NCBI GenBank assembly: GCA_021399445.1
Contig: JAJTUQ010000003.1
Span: 1,984,001 to 2,048,000, forward strand
Length of the DNA: 64,000 bases
Direction of reading: 5' to 3'
Source of the DNA: Xylogone sp. PMI_703
Lineage: Eukaryota > Ascomycota > Leotiomycetes
Shown here: piece by piece, positions 11,401 through 21,747 of the stretch
Position numbering within the stretch: position 1 is the first letter of the stretch
Layout: each line of letters starts with the position of its first letter
Position numbers and translations under genes: made by a program
Notes under the pieces: model-generated
Database searches by the model: none
The model's input: only the letters and a program-made list of their open reading frames with translations
Told to the model about the DNA's origin: nothing

Positions 11401-14004
11401 TTTGGTAGGTGTTGTCAAGAGATGTCTAAGATGCGCAAAATTCCCAATTTTGTGCTACTGTAGATAAGGAGGATTGCGTGTGCAATATAATGACTATTGC
11501 TCGAGTCTGGGCGCACACAGGTTTACAAGAAATCCAACCCAAACTCTTAGCACATCTATTTTCGATCTCTATATGGCGGAGCAAGACGTCAGGTTAAAAC
11601 CCATGATTATTCTAATCCTGCAGCCAAACACAAGACATGGCATAACGTGGCCCTCCTCGCAGGGGTCTATCAGTGGGCTGATTGCGTGCCTAAACACGCT
11701 CAAACGTTCTCAAACCAGCTTTCATTACTTAATTGGGTTGCAGTTTGTACTCCCCAAAACTTAAAATAGGGGGGAAACGAACAGTGATCTAATCATTTTA
11801 AGTGCCATCTCAAGATAATGGAAATGTACATTCAGACAACAATACTAGCTACCGTCCCACTATACACCAGTGACAATGTGGAGTCTATCTATATGGGGGA
11901 GGGTGGCATCTAAAAAATTTGTGAGAAAACAGCCAACATGTTTAAGTATTTTCTTAAAGACGTAGAAAGTGAACTCTTTAAATTTGCCTTTATCGTAATC
12001 TATTCAGCAATGTCTCTTGCGGTTTCCGACATGCTTCAATCGCCTGTAATCCTAAGCTGTTCTAGATTCTTGAAATGGGAAAGCTGTTATTTTATTCCTC
12101 ACTAGTATCTGTTCAAACGGTTCAAGTGCTAAATGTGTCCTCCGATTGTTACCAAATTCAGTAGCAATAAGCTCTTCTGCTCCTGAACAGTCGGAATTTA
12201 TAATAAGTAGCTTAGAGCGTGCCAAAAATATGTTGGATTCCGGAGGTCAAAAAGACATGAAATCCATAGCCATTACAAATTGGCATTAGACTCGACACAA
12301 GTCTGAAGATGGGAGAGTGCTATAAGATAAAAACTCCAATTACTAATAACTCCAGTCGCCTGATATATCACAATTTGCATCTCTTCATTAAGGCAGTATA
12401 GCATTGACTGGGGTTGTGCTAACCCTGTTTTTTGTTGTAGTGCTAGTAGAACGAATAGGGATCCAGCAACAAGACGCACATTTTGCGTCCCAAGCAGATC
12501 ACTGACTGTTGGATGAATACAGGCCCCGAGGAAGCTGTCAGGTGGTAGGGGAATCGAGCTGAAATAATGTAGTAAGAAATTGGGGCTGAGTGATGGGTTG
12601 TGGCATTACAGTGTTGGTTGGGAGAATTCTGACAGGGCCAACGTTATCACTAGCTGGTTATACCCTCTGCTGAGAGCCTGCAATTCAATAAAATTTCTGC
12701 GTCAATATTTGCCAACAATAGAATAGAATAAGGGGATGTAGGGGATGCACACATCATCTACTATTTGTGACTGCTATCTAATAGAACCCTGATAAATTCG
12801 ACACCGCATATAAAGTTGTTAAGTGAGTGAATGTATCTCAGAAATCCTGCTCCTATTTATGTAGACTTACCTGAGTATAATACTGAAATAGTATGAATTC
12901 GTTTCATGGGGATTTTACTATTTGTTTTATTTGCGTTTGAGTCCATTTAAGTCCATTTGAGTCTGTTTGAGTGAATTTGAGCTTATTTACAAATGCAACC
13001 AATTTCCTCACATAATTTAATCACACCCTCCAACATTTAAAGTTATATGCATATTTTTTTACTCTTACAACACGCTATGCGACAGTTGCAATTTTTTTCT
13101 GTTGATTCTGGCGGCACTCCAGCTACTAGTTTTGGTCGCTGCCGTCATTCTAACGATTGTCTAACTCCATAGAGTTATCTGATACCACTAAATTCTGACC
13201 CACGCTAGACCGAAAATGAAATTCGCTCTATCAAATCGGAAGAGAGATAGTTAGCTTGGTCTAAAATTGTCTTATCTACCAAGCTTAAACTAGCCTAGCT
13301 TGGAGCTTGTGGACAACAGCGAGCGGATGTCTAGATTGAGCTTTGGATAGCTTACGGTTCTCAGTTCAATGTGAGCATATCGATTATCGATTGCATCTTG
13401 TATAATTTTCCTTATTGATCTCCGTGAATTGGGTTTAAAACACACACTGAACTAAGCTACCATAATAATGCTAATTTGATCGAGATCTCAGTCAATAAGC
13501 AAGGCCCATGCAGTCGTGTTTCTGGATTATAGTGTTGCGTCGATGCCTCCCTCTAAATTACCTGTGCGGTAGGCAACAGTGATGATGATCTCAAATAGAC
13601 GGCTTGGAGAAGAGGGTAACAATAAGCATGACAGTTTCGAATAGTACGTTAAAGCAGGCACACGGGTCCTATGAGAGCAAGCGTTGCGAGGTTGCGTTTA
13701 GAACCCGTTTATATACTCTGATTAGTAACCACAGAAGACGGGGAATTAACTACTCACGACGGCTCAAACTCCCACCGAAGATCAGTTGTATAATCATCAA
13801 TGCTGATCGGAAGTTTTAATCGTGACAATTTTCCTAGAGTTTGAGACTGGTTTAGTGTGGCTAGGCAAACAAGATGACACGTTAAGTAATGCTATTACTT
13901 GCTGAATATTATATAAGATGCCTTTATTCTTCTAGAGAACGACCGAGTTCACTGCATCACTCGGCATTTCAGCTTCTTGATTCACCTGTGGATGTGCTGA
14001 AAGT
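11401..14004. other. 2.6-kb AT-rich gene-poor stretch
   Basis: No gene supported. A 68-codon minus frame at 12273-12479 begins with GTG and has no homology I recognise. It contains the exact 10-bp phased repeat at 12936-12985. Composition resembles RIP-affected or degenerate intergenic DNA. Confidence 0.5.
12936..12985 (+). repeat. Exact 10-bp-period TTTGAGT repeat
   Basis: Five units of TTT(G/A)AGT follow one another at exactly 10-bp spacing, with variable bases between (e.g. TTTGAGTCCA, TTTAAGTCCA, TTTGAGTCTG, TTTGAGTGAA, TTTGAGCTTA). It is a short degenerate minisatellite in AT-rich DNA. Confidence 0.7.
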
Positions 14005-15132
14005 ATGTCTTCAAAAGTTCAGAACCGAGCCGCCTGGCTCGTAGGAAAGGGCCAAAAGTTGGAGGTTAACTCTGCTCCTTATACAGCCCCAAGTCCCAAC
14101 CACCTCGTCATTCGCAACCACGCGGTAGCCATAAACCCTATTGACTGGATGCTACAAGGAATGGGGACCATGATATTTAACTGGGTCAAATATCCCCACA
14201 TCATGGGATGGGATGTTGCTGGTGAAGTCGTCGAAGTAGGCAAGGATGTCACTCGATATAGAATTGGGGATAGAATCATCGGAACACCACTCGGTACGAC
14301 AAATGGCAAAGTTAGCTTGCCAGAGGCTGGATTTCAGGAATACGTTGTTCTTCGAGAGGACATGTGTGCGCCCATTCCGGAAAGGTACACCTATGAACAA
14401 GCCTGCGTTGTTCCGTTGGGTTGTTCAACAGCAGCTTGTGGCCTTTATCAGAAGGATTATCTAAACCTCAGGCACCCGAGCTTGAATGCAAAGGCCTCGG
14501 GACAGACGGTCCTTATTTGGGCAGGAAGTACCAGTGTGGGCTCTAATGCGATCCAACTTGCCAAATCGTCCGGCTATGAGGTCGTCACCACGTGTTCACC
14601 GAAGAATTTCGAGTACGTCAAGAGGTTGGGGGCCAGCGAAGCATTTGATTACAGATCGAAGACTGTAGCAGAAGATATTATCAAAGCACTTGAAGAGAAA
14701 GATTGCGTTGGAGCGTTATGTATGAGCCCGACAGCGATTCCAACGTGCATGGATATACTATCGAAGTTGAGAAAAGCAAGAAAGTTTATTGCTACTGTAT
14801 CCCTACCTGGGCAGCCAGAGAACTTGCCCAGAGGCATCTTCGGGTTGATTTCTATGATTGGTAAAATGATCGGTGCCAACATTCAAGTCTTTTTAAAGTC
14901 GCAGATACATGGAGTCAGCAGGAACCATATATTTGGCTCTGATTTGGCGAAGAACGAAGTGGGACCAGCTGTCTGGAAGGACTTTCTAGGAGATGCACTG
15001 GCAAATGGATCATTCGTGCCTAGCCCTGAGCCGATCGTTATACCCGAAAAAGGTTTAGAAGGGATCCAGACTGGTATCGAACTTCATCAGAAAGGGGTGA
15101 GCGCAAAGAAGGTTGTCGTGAGCTTGCTTTAA
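14005..15132 (+). CDS. Medium-chain dehydrogenase/reductase, zinc-independent CipB/enoyl-reductase-like
   Basis: Intronless, 375 residues, ATG at 14005 with a TATATAAG box about 90 bp upstream. GroES-like domain at about residues 8-130 (NPIDWMLQG, HIMGWDVAGEV, GDRIIG) and a Rossmann domain with an altered dinucleotide loop (AGSTSVGS, about 173-180). No four-Cys structural zinc site and no full catalytic zinc set are visible, which places it with the enoyl-reductase/quinone-reductase side of the MDR superfamily, similar to fungal CipB-type proteins and trans-acting enoyl reductases. Likely NADPH-dependent reduction of an activated double bond; substrate unknown. It is the first of a run of reductase, dehalogenase, regulator and transporter genes. 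Confidence 0.88.
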   Translation: MSSKVQNRAAWLVGKGQKLEVNSAPYTAPSPNHLVIRNHAVAINPIDWMLQGMGTMIFNWVKYPHIMGWDVAGEVVEVGKDVTRYRIGDRIIGTPLGTTNGKVSLPEAGFQEYVVLREDMCAPIPERYTYEQACVVPLGCSTAACGLYQKDYLNLRHPSLNAKASGQTVLIWAGSTSVGSNAIQLAKSSGYEVVTTCSPKNFEYVKRLGASEAFDYRSKTVAEDIIKALEEKDCVGALCMSPTAIPTCMDILSKLRKARKFIATVSLPGQPENLPRGIFGLISMIGKMIGANIQVFLKSQIHGVSRNHIFGSDLAKNEVGPAVWKDFLGDALANGSFVPSPEPIVIPEKGLEGIQTGIELHQKGVSAKKVVVSLL

Positions 15133-16000
15133 CCCGATACAAGAGCTATACGGCTGTTATCTCAACTTTCATACAGCCTCTTCTCTTGATATAACATTTT
15201 TACTATTGGTAGTGGCTTGAAATGCGGTTGGATGTGAATAATATATTGTATGGAGAAGTGGGTTAGAGATCTTAATGTACTCAATTTAGCTTAATATCTA
15301 GCATCAACTTGTAGCTTGCCTAGTCTAATGGAAGGGGATTGTAAAATGAAGCATCATAACGATTTTAAAATACTAAATTAAATGTAGGTGCACCGTGTTA
15401 ACTTGATCTGCGCCAGGTCGATTTCACTACTGTCTGTGATTACCGTAAGGATTTTATGCCACCCACAGTGCTATCTATTCCTGCAATCTAATCACTTATA
15501 TCTCGGCTCCAGGTAGTTTCTTCACAGCTATAACTCAAATAGATAATATGATCTTTGCTATCTCTGTAAGACCTCTCGAGATCTCCGTACAATCCTAAAA
15601 CAGTAGTACCAGCTTTAAACCCTGCGATACAAAGGGATCTATTGGGGGAGTGGTGCTGTCCCACATCAACCAGCGCCAAAATCTGACCCACAGTGAGATT
15701 GATGAGATATTAATTTTACATTCAATTACAGTCCAGTCCCAATTCGAGAAGATAGGGGGAAGAGAGGCACTCTCCATGTGCATAAGTAAGATGTTACTGA
15801 ATTAATATTAGACCGGCTCAGGGCCAGCACGGATCCCCTGTAGTCTAATCAGACTTCACAGCCGGATTACATCTGAGCAAGGCTGTTAATTATTGCAAGT
15901 TTAAGAGAGATAGTAATAACGGAATACGCCCTATTCTGGAGCCAACTTCGAATTACTCTGCTAGGTCCAAGGATATAATTAAAAACTATACCATTATCTA
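15133..16000. other. Intergenic stretch between convergent genes
   Basis: AT-rich sequence between the 3' ends of the MDR reductase and the haloalkane dehalogenase. Nothing supportable in it. Confidence 0.5.
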
Positions 16001-16912
16001 TCACTCGTGTAAAACAAACCGTGAAAGCCAGCCCGCAATCTCACGCCCAATAATGTCCGGATGGTCCTCCTGCAAATAATGCTTCCCACTTTCAAGACGC
16101 ACACTTTGTATGTTATGCATTTGCTCAAGAAGCTCCTTCGCCCGATGCCCCTGGATAAATACACCCTCTGGGGCCCAAAAGAATAACTTTGGAGTATCAG
16201 AATCGACAAGCCATGCCATGTATTTCTGCGCTGTCTCCCATACGTCCGCAGGTTCGCCTTCAACAGGAAGCTCGTTCGGGAATCTATAAATCGGTTCCCT
16301 AAACTCCTTCTGTAGAAACGGCCGACGGTATTCCGTCATTTCTGCCTCACTTAATTTACGAGCCACTCCAGCTGGAAGCATTTTCTCAATAAAAACATTG
16401 TCATCGATTAGTAACTTCCGTCCAAGCTCGGGGGAGCGAAGTGGTGGTATAAAGTGATTAAAATCGTCTCCAAGTTCTTCCCAGCTGCCCGGCAAAATGA
16501 ATTCCATAAAGGCCAGTCCCGCAACGCGTTCTTCGTGCCGGCGCGCCCAGTCAAATCCTAAAGCTGATCCCCAGTCATGAACTACGAGCACAATTTTCTC
16601 TGTAGGCAGCACAACGTCAATAAATGCCTCTAGATACTGCTGGTGATCGGAAAACCGGTATGATGACGTAGGAATTTTGCCTGAGTCTCCAAAGCCTATT
16701 AGATCTGGAGCGACGCAGCGAGTATTCCCAGCGACGAGAGGTATGATATTACGCCACAGGTATGAAGATGTTGGATTCCCATGCAGAAACAGTGCCGTCA
16801 TGCCTCTCGCGTCGTTTACGTCAACATATGACATGTAAGACCCCAAGACATTGACTTTCTTCTTTTGGAATGGAAAGTCTGCCGAAATTGTTGTTGATGC
16901 GAACTCGGACAT
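16001..16912 (-). CDS. Haloalkane dehalogenase, HLD-II (DhaA-like) subfamily
   Basis: Intronless, 303 residues, ATG at 16910-16912. An alpha/beta hydrolase whose motifs match bacterial HLD-II enzymes along the whole length: oxyanion/halide strand HGNPTSSYLWRN (Asn46), DLIGFGDSGK, nucleophile elbow HDWGSALGF (Asp113, halide-binding Trp114), catalytic acid in FMEFI (Glu137) and base in GKHYLQED (His278). The Asp-to-Glu spacing of 24 equals that of DhaA, and the cap retains the EPxYRFPNELP block. These enzymes hydrolyse carbon-halogen bonds of alkyl halides to alcohol and halide. No signal peptide, so cytosolic. HLDs are best known from bacteria; an intronless fungal copy suggests acquisition by transfer (inference). 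Neighbours are two reductases, a regulator and two efflux-type genes. Palindromic sites lie upstream. Confidence 0.93.
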   Translation of the reverse strand: MSEFASTTISADFPFQKKKVNVLGSYMSYVDVNDARGMTALFLHGNPTSSYLWRNIIPLVAGNTRCVAPDLIGFGDSGKIPTSSYRFSDHQQYLEAFIDVVLPTEKIVLVVHDWGSALGFDWARRHEERVAGLAFMEFILPGSWEELGDDFNHFIPPLRSPELGRKLLIDDNVFIEKMLPAGVARKLSEAEMTEYRRPFLQKEFREPIYRFPNELPVEGEPADVWETAQKYMAWLVDSDTPKLFFWAPEGVFIQGHRAKELLEQMHNIQSVRLESGKHYLQEDHPDIIGREIAGWLSRFVLHE

Positions 16913-17966
16913 TCTGAGGTATCGTTTTCTATTCGTCTTCCAATTGTGACTCGCTATTTTCTTAGAACGGATAGAAGGAAAGGTGGAAGATCACTAAAAG
17001 TTGACAGTTGATATTGTGTATATACGTCTCATCAGCTATATTATATTCCCTAATCTCCCCAACATGATTAGTTATAAAAATGGTTCTACTAGTATCATAT
17101 GATATCATATGGCTTGACAATATTGTCAACTGCTTGCACTAGTAGTTTGAGTAATCAAGTTTGATATCATTTCGGACTCAAGTAGAGACTCGTTGCACTG
17201 TGCTAAACAATGTTATCCAACCATATTAGGCATCTTGCAGCGAAGAAAGATGCCGAATACTTACGTAAGAGAACAGCCATAATCGGGACTTGTGGTTCTC
17301 GGCCCAGGCTGCAACGATGGTTTGTGTGGCCCTGTTCGAACTATACAACTGCATCACAAAAGCCCTAGGCTCACGCCAGTTGAGTACCTTGAGTGGCGAT
17401 GACCCTTGTGATATTCTAATCAACCGCTGGACTAGTACCGCCCCCCTTCCCCCTGGATATATCATACTTGAATTAGCGTACGATGGCTCGGACCCTGTAT
17501 CATAGATCTGAAAATTCTTTAATATTGATTAATTGGTATTTTAAGGCCTTTGCTGTATTTGTCAGATATCCACTGAACCACTAAATATCCGCTTTAACCC
17601 TGGCTTTACCCTTCTGGTGTGATGTTTTAGGGGCGCTAGGGGATGAGAGGGAGGTAAAGGGCTAGTACGGTGCTCACGCGCATTATCAAGCCGCAGTGTG
17701 TTTCAATAAAGCTGCTATGCAAAGTTCCTGCCATGCGAATGTTGACCTTGCGACTCTGATTTAGTTTCCCTGCATCAGAACGAGATTACGTGAGAAAAGG
17801 GGATAAGATTCAGATTCTGAAGTGGTAGTCTGATTATTAATATTCAGAGTAAATCTTCCAGGCAACATCCGACTCTTTCCCAATACGGTATATCTTACCG
17901 TAAGTTTGTATAGTATAAAACACAAGAAACTGGTACATATATCGAGGCTATAGTACTCAATATAGA
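16913..17966. other. Dehalogenase upstream region and gene-poor DNA
   Basis: Carries the twin palindromes at 17096-17129. The open frames at 17226-17505 on both strands are not recognisable as protein families. No other gene is supported. Confidence 0.5.
17086..17145. promoter_or_regulatory. Twin 16-bp palindromes, operator-like block
   Basis: Two perfect palindromes sit side by side: CATATGATATCATATG at 17096-17111 and TTGACAATATTGTCAA at 17114-17129, with centres 18 bp apart. They are framed by the inverted words CTACTAGT (17086-17093) and ACTAGTAG (17138-17145). The block is about 175-235 bp upstream of the dehalogenase ATG. Regulatory function is inferred; a small hairpin or insertion remnant is the alternative. 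Confidence 0.5.
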
Positions 17967-18337
17967 TTACTGATCCTCACAATGCTGGAATATTTGTAAT
18001 AAAAATGATATTACATTAAGCGTAATGGAAATGAGTAGGACCGGGGACCTAGCCTGTTGCAATTCGTACAGGAGCGCCATCTCTTCCTGAATTGCGGTGA
18101 CTTGTTCATCGTTACGCTTCATACGGTGTCCAAAGAGAAAATATCCATGCATGCATTCAAAATTTACTACCTGCGGGTAATATCGAGACGATTAAAATTG
18201 GACAGTATAACTTGAGTAAATTCATTCTGGTATCTAAGTTTTACCTCTATAGATGAATATAATGGCATTCGTTTTGCTTTGATAGGCTTATCTTTCTCAC
18301 GTGCTGGAGCCAGTACGAACATCCAATACGGACTCAT
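17967..18337 (-). CDS. Small unknown two-exon ORF with C-terminal membrane segment
   Basis: Exons 18245-18337 and 17967-18170, intron 18171-18244 (GTAAAA..GCAG), would encode 98 residues from ATG 18335-18337. The second half is helical and charged (RNDEQVTAIQEEM) then hydrophobic (VLLISITLNVISFLL). It starts only 20 bp after the stop of the reductase gene on the same strand, so it could also be a relic or part of that transcript's 3' region. I do not recognise a family. The joined frame and phase-0 splice are the only support. Confidence 0.3.
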
Positions 18338-18357
18338 TTTAAGCCTTAAGCTTTCTA

Positions 18358-19482
18358 TTAATCCTTATCAGGGTCTGCGATTTTAAGAATACTTTTCCCC
18401 AAATTTTCGCCCTTTAGCATACCTAAAAACCCACTTATAGCGTTATCAATCCCCTCCGTGATATGGTCAATGCTCTTAAAGCTTCCATCCGCAAGCCACT
18501 TGCTAATATTATGATCTCTTCTATCCTTCCACTGTGTGATATTCGGATCGTATACAATGAACCCCTGCCATCTGATCCTTTTTCTAGCAACCTGTATTGT
18601 ATTCCTTACTCCAAATGATTCACCTGGCGCCATATGGTATTGAGATATACCACCACATGCAACTAAAATTCAATGTCAGTGAAACCACTCTACTTGTATG
18701 AAATGCTCGAGGCAGGAAGACTAACCAATTCGTCCGAAATCATTCATCCTATCCAGAGCCGCCTCTAGCATCTTAGCTCCAACATTGTCAAAATAAATAT
18801 CGATTCCATTTGGTGTCAGCTCTTCTAGCTTTTCTTTCCAGTCATCCTTCTTGTAATTGAATGCCCCCGAGAATCCCAACTCGTTCGTGATGAATTCTAC
18901 CTTTCTATCATCACCGACTGAGCCAATCACTCGCAGACCTTCTCTAAGAGCAATCTGCCCCACCGTCTGGCCTACTGCACCTGCAGCTGCAGAGATCAGA
19001 ATAGTTTCCCCTTTCTTAGGTTGCCCAATCTCATGAAGACTGCCATATGCGGTCATGCCAGTCATACCCAGCACACCCAAATAACTTGTCAGCGGCACAC
19101 CATATGTTTGAGTAATAACTTGCGTTTTCTCCACTATGCTAGCATCATGAGTTCCGTATTCCTCTGTTCTTGCAGACGTGAGCAATACAATATCGTTCTC
19201 CTTCAGCTTCAAATTATCTGATTTCAGAACTTTTCCAATGACACTGACGCTAATTACCGGCTGTCCAACAACCATAGGCGGAGAATAGGACTTTAAGGAT
19301 GGATCTCGCATCCGACCTCGTTGGGACGGGTCAAAGGCCGCATAGAAGTTTTTCGTCGTAAATCCGCCCGGAGGTGGCACTGCGGTTTCGTCGAATTCGA
19401 GGGTCTCAACTGTAAGATCCCGGCCTGGGATTGGCAAACTCTGTGGGACATTTTTGTAGATGAAGGCCTTGTTAGGTGCCAT
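18358..19482 (-). CDS. NADP-dependent alkenal double-bond reductase (PTGR/LTB4DH-type MDR)
   Basis: Exons 18726-19482 and 18358-18662; intron 18663-18725 (GTTAGT..TTAG); 353 residues. The fused frame reads through the junction as GRIVACGGISQYH, the conserved end of the Rossmann domain in this family. The dinucleotide loop SAAAGAVGQTVGQIA is at about 164-178, preceded by GMTGMTAYGSL and followed by a GIDIYFDNVG strand. No zinc ligands. Members reduce the C=C bond of alpha,beta-unsaturated aldehydes and ketones with NADPH in the cytosol. It is divergent from the Zn2Cys6 regulator gene, sharing a 454-bp upstream region with a CGG-N5-CCG site, so joint control is likely (inference). Confidence 0.9.
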
Positions 19483-19771
19483 GCTAGGCGTAAGAGTACA
19501 GTTATTGTGTCAAAGCAGCATTTCACTGTCAGGGGGTAATTGAGTTGAAGGATGCGTTCTTCGATTTAATTATGTTCTCCATATCGCTGCTCCTGGAATG
19601 CAATATCTAGGGAAAGTATTACTCACTTCTGATTTATCAGTCGTTCGGATTATGTCAGCTATGCTGCCATTTCATTTACTAAGCTTCTACCGATGGAAAT
19701 TAAGCAGATCCTCTCTTGGGATGGATAGCGCGTGCTAGCAAAATATGCGAAGAACAGTTCGAAGCGTCCCA

Positions 19772-19782
19772 CGGAAATTCCG
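19772..19782. promoter_or_regulatory. CGG-N5-CCG site in the shared reductase/regulator promoter
   Basis: CGGAAATTCCG is the inverted CGG half-site layout bound by Zn2Cys6 dimers. It sits between the divergent alkenal reductase and Zn2Cys6 regulator genes, 155 bp before the latter's ATG. A near copy (10 of 11 bases) is upstream of the MFS gene at 22451. Further CCGGC words follow at 19786-19835. Confidence 0.5.
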
Positions 19783-19936
19783 AAACCGGCGGAGCCTATC
19801 GCACCTCCGGCATCGCCGCCAAACATCCGGCGACTCCATAAATCCGCTACTCCTTAACTTTCACACCGGTATCTCACTTTGCCCGCGCGGACAGCAAGGC
19901 CTTGGAAACACCTGAGCAAATAAATCTCCGGCCGAA

Positions 19937-21747
19937 ATGGACAAACAGGGCCCAGATTCTGGAACGAGTAGCTATGCTCTCAGATCCTGTACTTCGTGCA
20001 GAACTAGAAAAGCCAAATGCGACAGGCTCGTTCCAGCATGCTCCATGTGCACGAGGTATGCCCACGTCGCGGGAGACAGCGCTGTATAATTTTTGTTTTT
20101 TGACTGGTATCTAGGAAGGCTTTCAAATGTGAATACTCTGAGGTAAACAAAGTGCAAAGAAGGAGGGCGGGCCTCAGCAAATCTGCTCCTCAAAATAGTC
20201 CGTCCTCTGGTTCCAGCTACCAAACCCATGAGCACCGCCGTCCAAAATTCCCAGCTATCTTCTTCCTAGACGCAAATACTTTCAAATTACTTGGTCTTGG
20301 GACATCTTTGCCCAGTATTGCTATCCCGAACTACGTTGCGACGATTCTTGGTGACAGATTTAGCATCCGAGAGACATCTTCTCAGTACTTCAACATAATC
20401 CATGAAGGGATACCTATCATATCTAAAAAGCGTTTCCACGCGCAACAGCTAAATCCATTATCCGAACCTCGTGCAGATGTTGCCCTTCTAGCTCTATGTA
20501 TGAAACTCATTTTATGGGCTCCTTCAACCATTGAAGAATCTCCTGAAACAACTCTCTACAGCGCGGCCAAGAGCTTCCATTCCGAGTTGCAAGCAGCGGG
20601 TGTGTCTAGTATTCAAGTTCTACAAGCCGGCATAATCATCGCGTATTATGAACTGGGCCACAGCATTTATCCTGCCGCTTATATGACCATTGGTGCTTGT
20701 GCTAGATATGGAAGCGCATTTGGCTTTGATGGAAAGGGTACAAGTATGACAAGTTCCCATGACTGGATAGATATAGAAGAAAGAAAAAGAGCATGGTGGA
20801 CACTTATGATTCTTGACCGGTGTGTAGCTCTACATTTTCTACTCTAGTATCCTCTATTCTCATGTTATGTGGCTCATATCGGCATAGGTTGGTCACTCTC
20901 GGCGACCCAAAACGAACGATGGCAATTCAAGATCCTGATATGAATAGTATTTTACCGATAGATAATACAGCATGGAATGAGGGAGTATGTTTTGTATTCC
21001 CACCAGCATGTCGGCCCGCCCTGCTAACTCCATATCAGAGTCAGCCCCTGGGCTGGCAATATACGTTAGCATCACCATCAAGCCTTGACATGGGCAGGTT
21101 TGCAAGGCTTGTGCAAGCTGCATACCTACTTGGTCGAGTGCTAAGGAATGCAGCAGATGGATCTTTAGATGCAACCTTTCACAAGCAAGAAGCATCCCAA
21201 TTATCTCGTACTCTACTAGCTCTTGTTAACCTATCAGATGTTGAGGGTACAATAGAGGAATTGAGCTACTGTCCACAATTAGGGATATGCTATTGGTAAA
21301 AACTATGCGCTTAAAAGAAAACCTTATGCAAGCTAACTCCACATAGCGCCCTTTTCATCCTTTATCAATATCACGGCGGCCTGGTTACGGAGTTCGCACT
21401 TCCGAAGGGGCAAAATATTGATCCTAGACGAGCCTTTGCTCGTCCTGCAATACGAATATGCAATGCTCTTTTAGAAGGATCAATTGACTCATTAGAAACA
21501 TTTTCACCTTTACTCGCACCCTACTTATACCAGTCGGCATTATTTCATATTCAGATACAAAAGAAATTTGATGATACTGATTCAATTGAAGCATGGGAGA
21601 TACTAAAGGAAGGAATTTTACTGCTAAATAAAAGGTGGCGTTCTGCAGGTAATCTGATCTTTTAGATCCTACCATATACTTTCGCTAACTTGTACAGGCG
21701 TTTACGTAGAGATTTTAGAGGCACTGGAATTTATACCCTCAGTATAG
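19937..21747 (+). CDS. Zn2Cys6 transcription factor with fungal-specific TF domain
   Basis: Five exons: 19937-20055, 20115-20819, 20888-21295, 21347-21648, 21698-21747; all junctions are GT..AG with matching phases, total 527 residues. The zinc cluster is split by intron 1: residues about 18-46 read C-x2-C-x6-C-x6-C-x2-C-x6-C. The middle region carries the fungal-specific TF signature (ACARYGSAFG, ERKRAWWTLMILDR, then RLVTLGDPKRTMAIQDPD and DNTAWNEG). A nuclear regulator; candidate local regulator of the flanking reductase, dehalogenase and transporter genes. The gene is intact. The last exon is only 50 nt, which automated models may miss. Confidence 0.92.

Noticed and set aside
12273..12479. 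Possible small secreted protein on the minus strand
   Set aside because: The frame opens with GTG, not ATG, and no splice or homology supports it despite a hydrophobic start.
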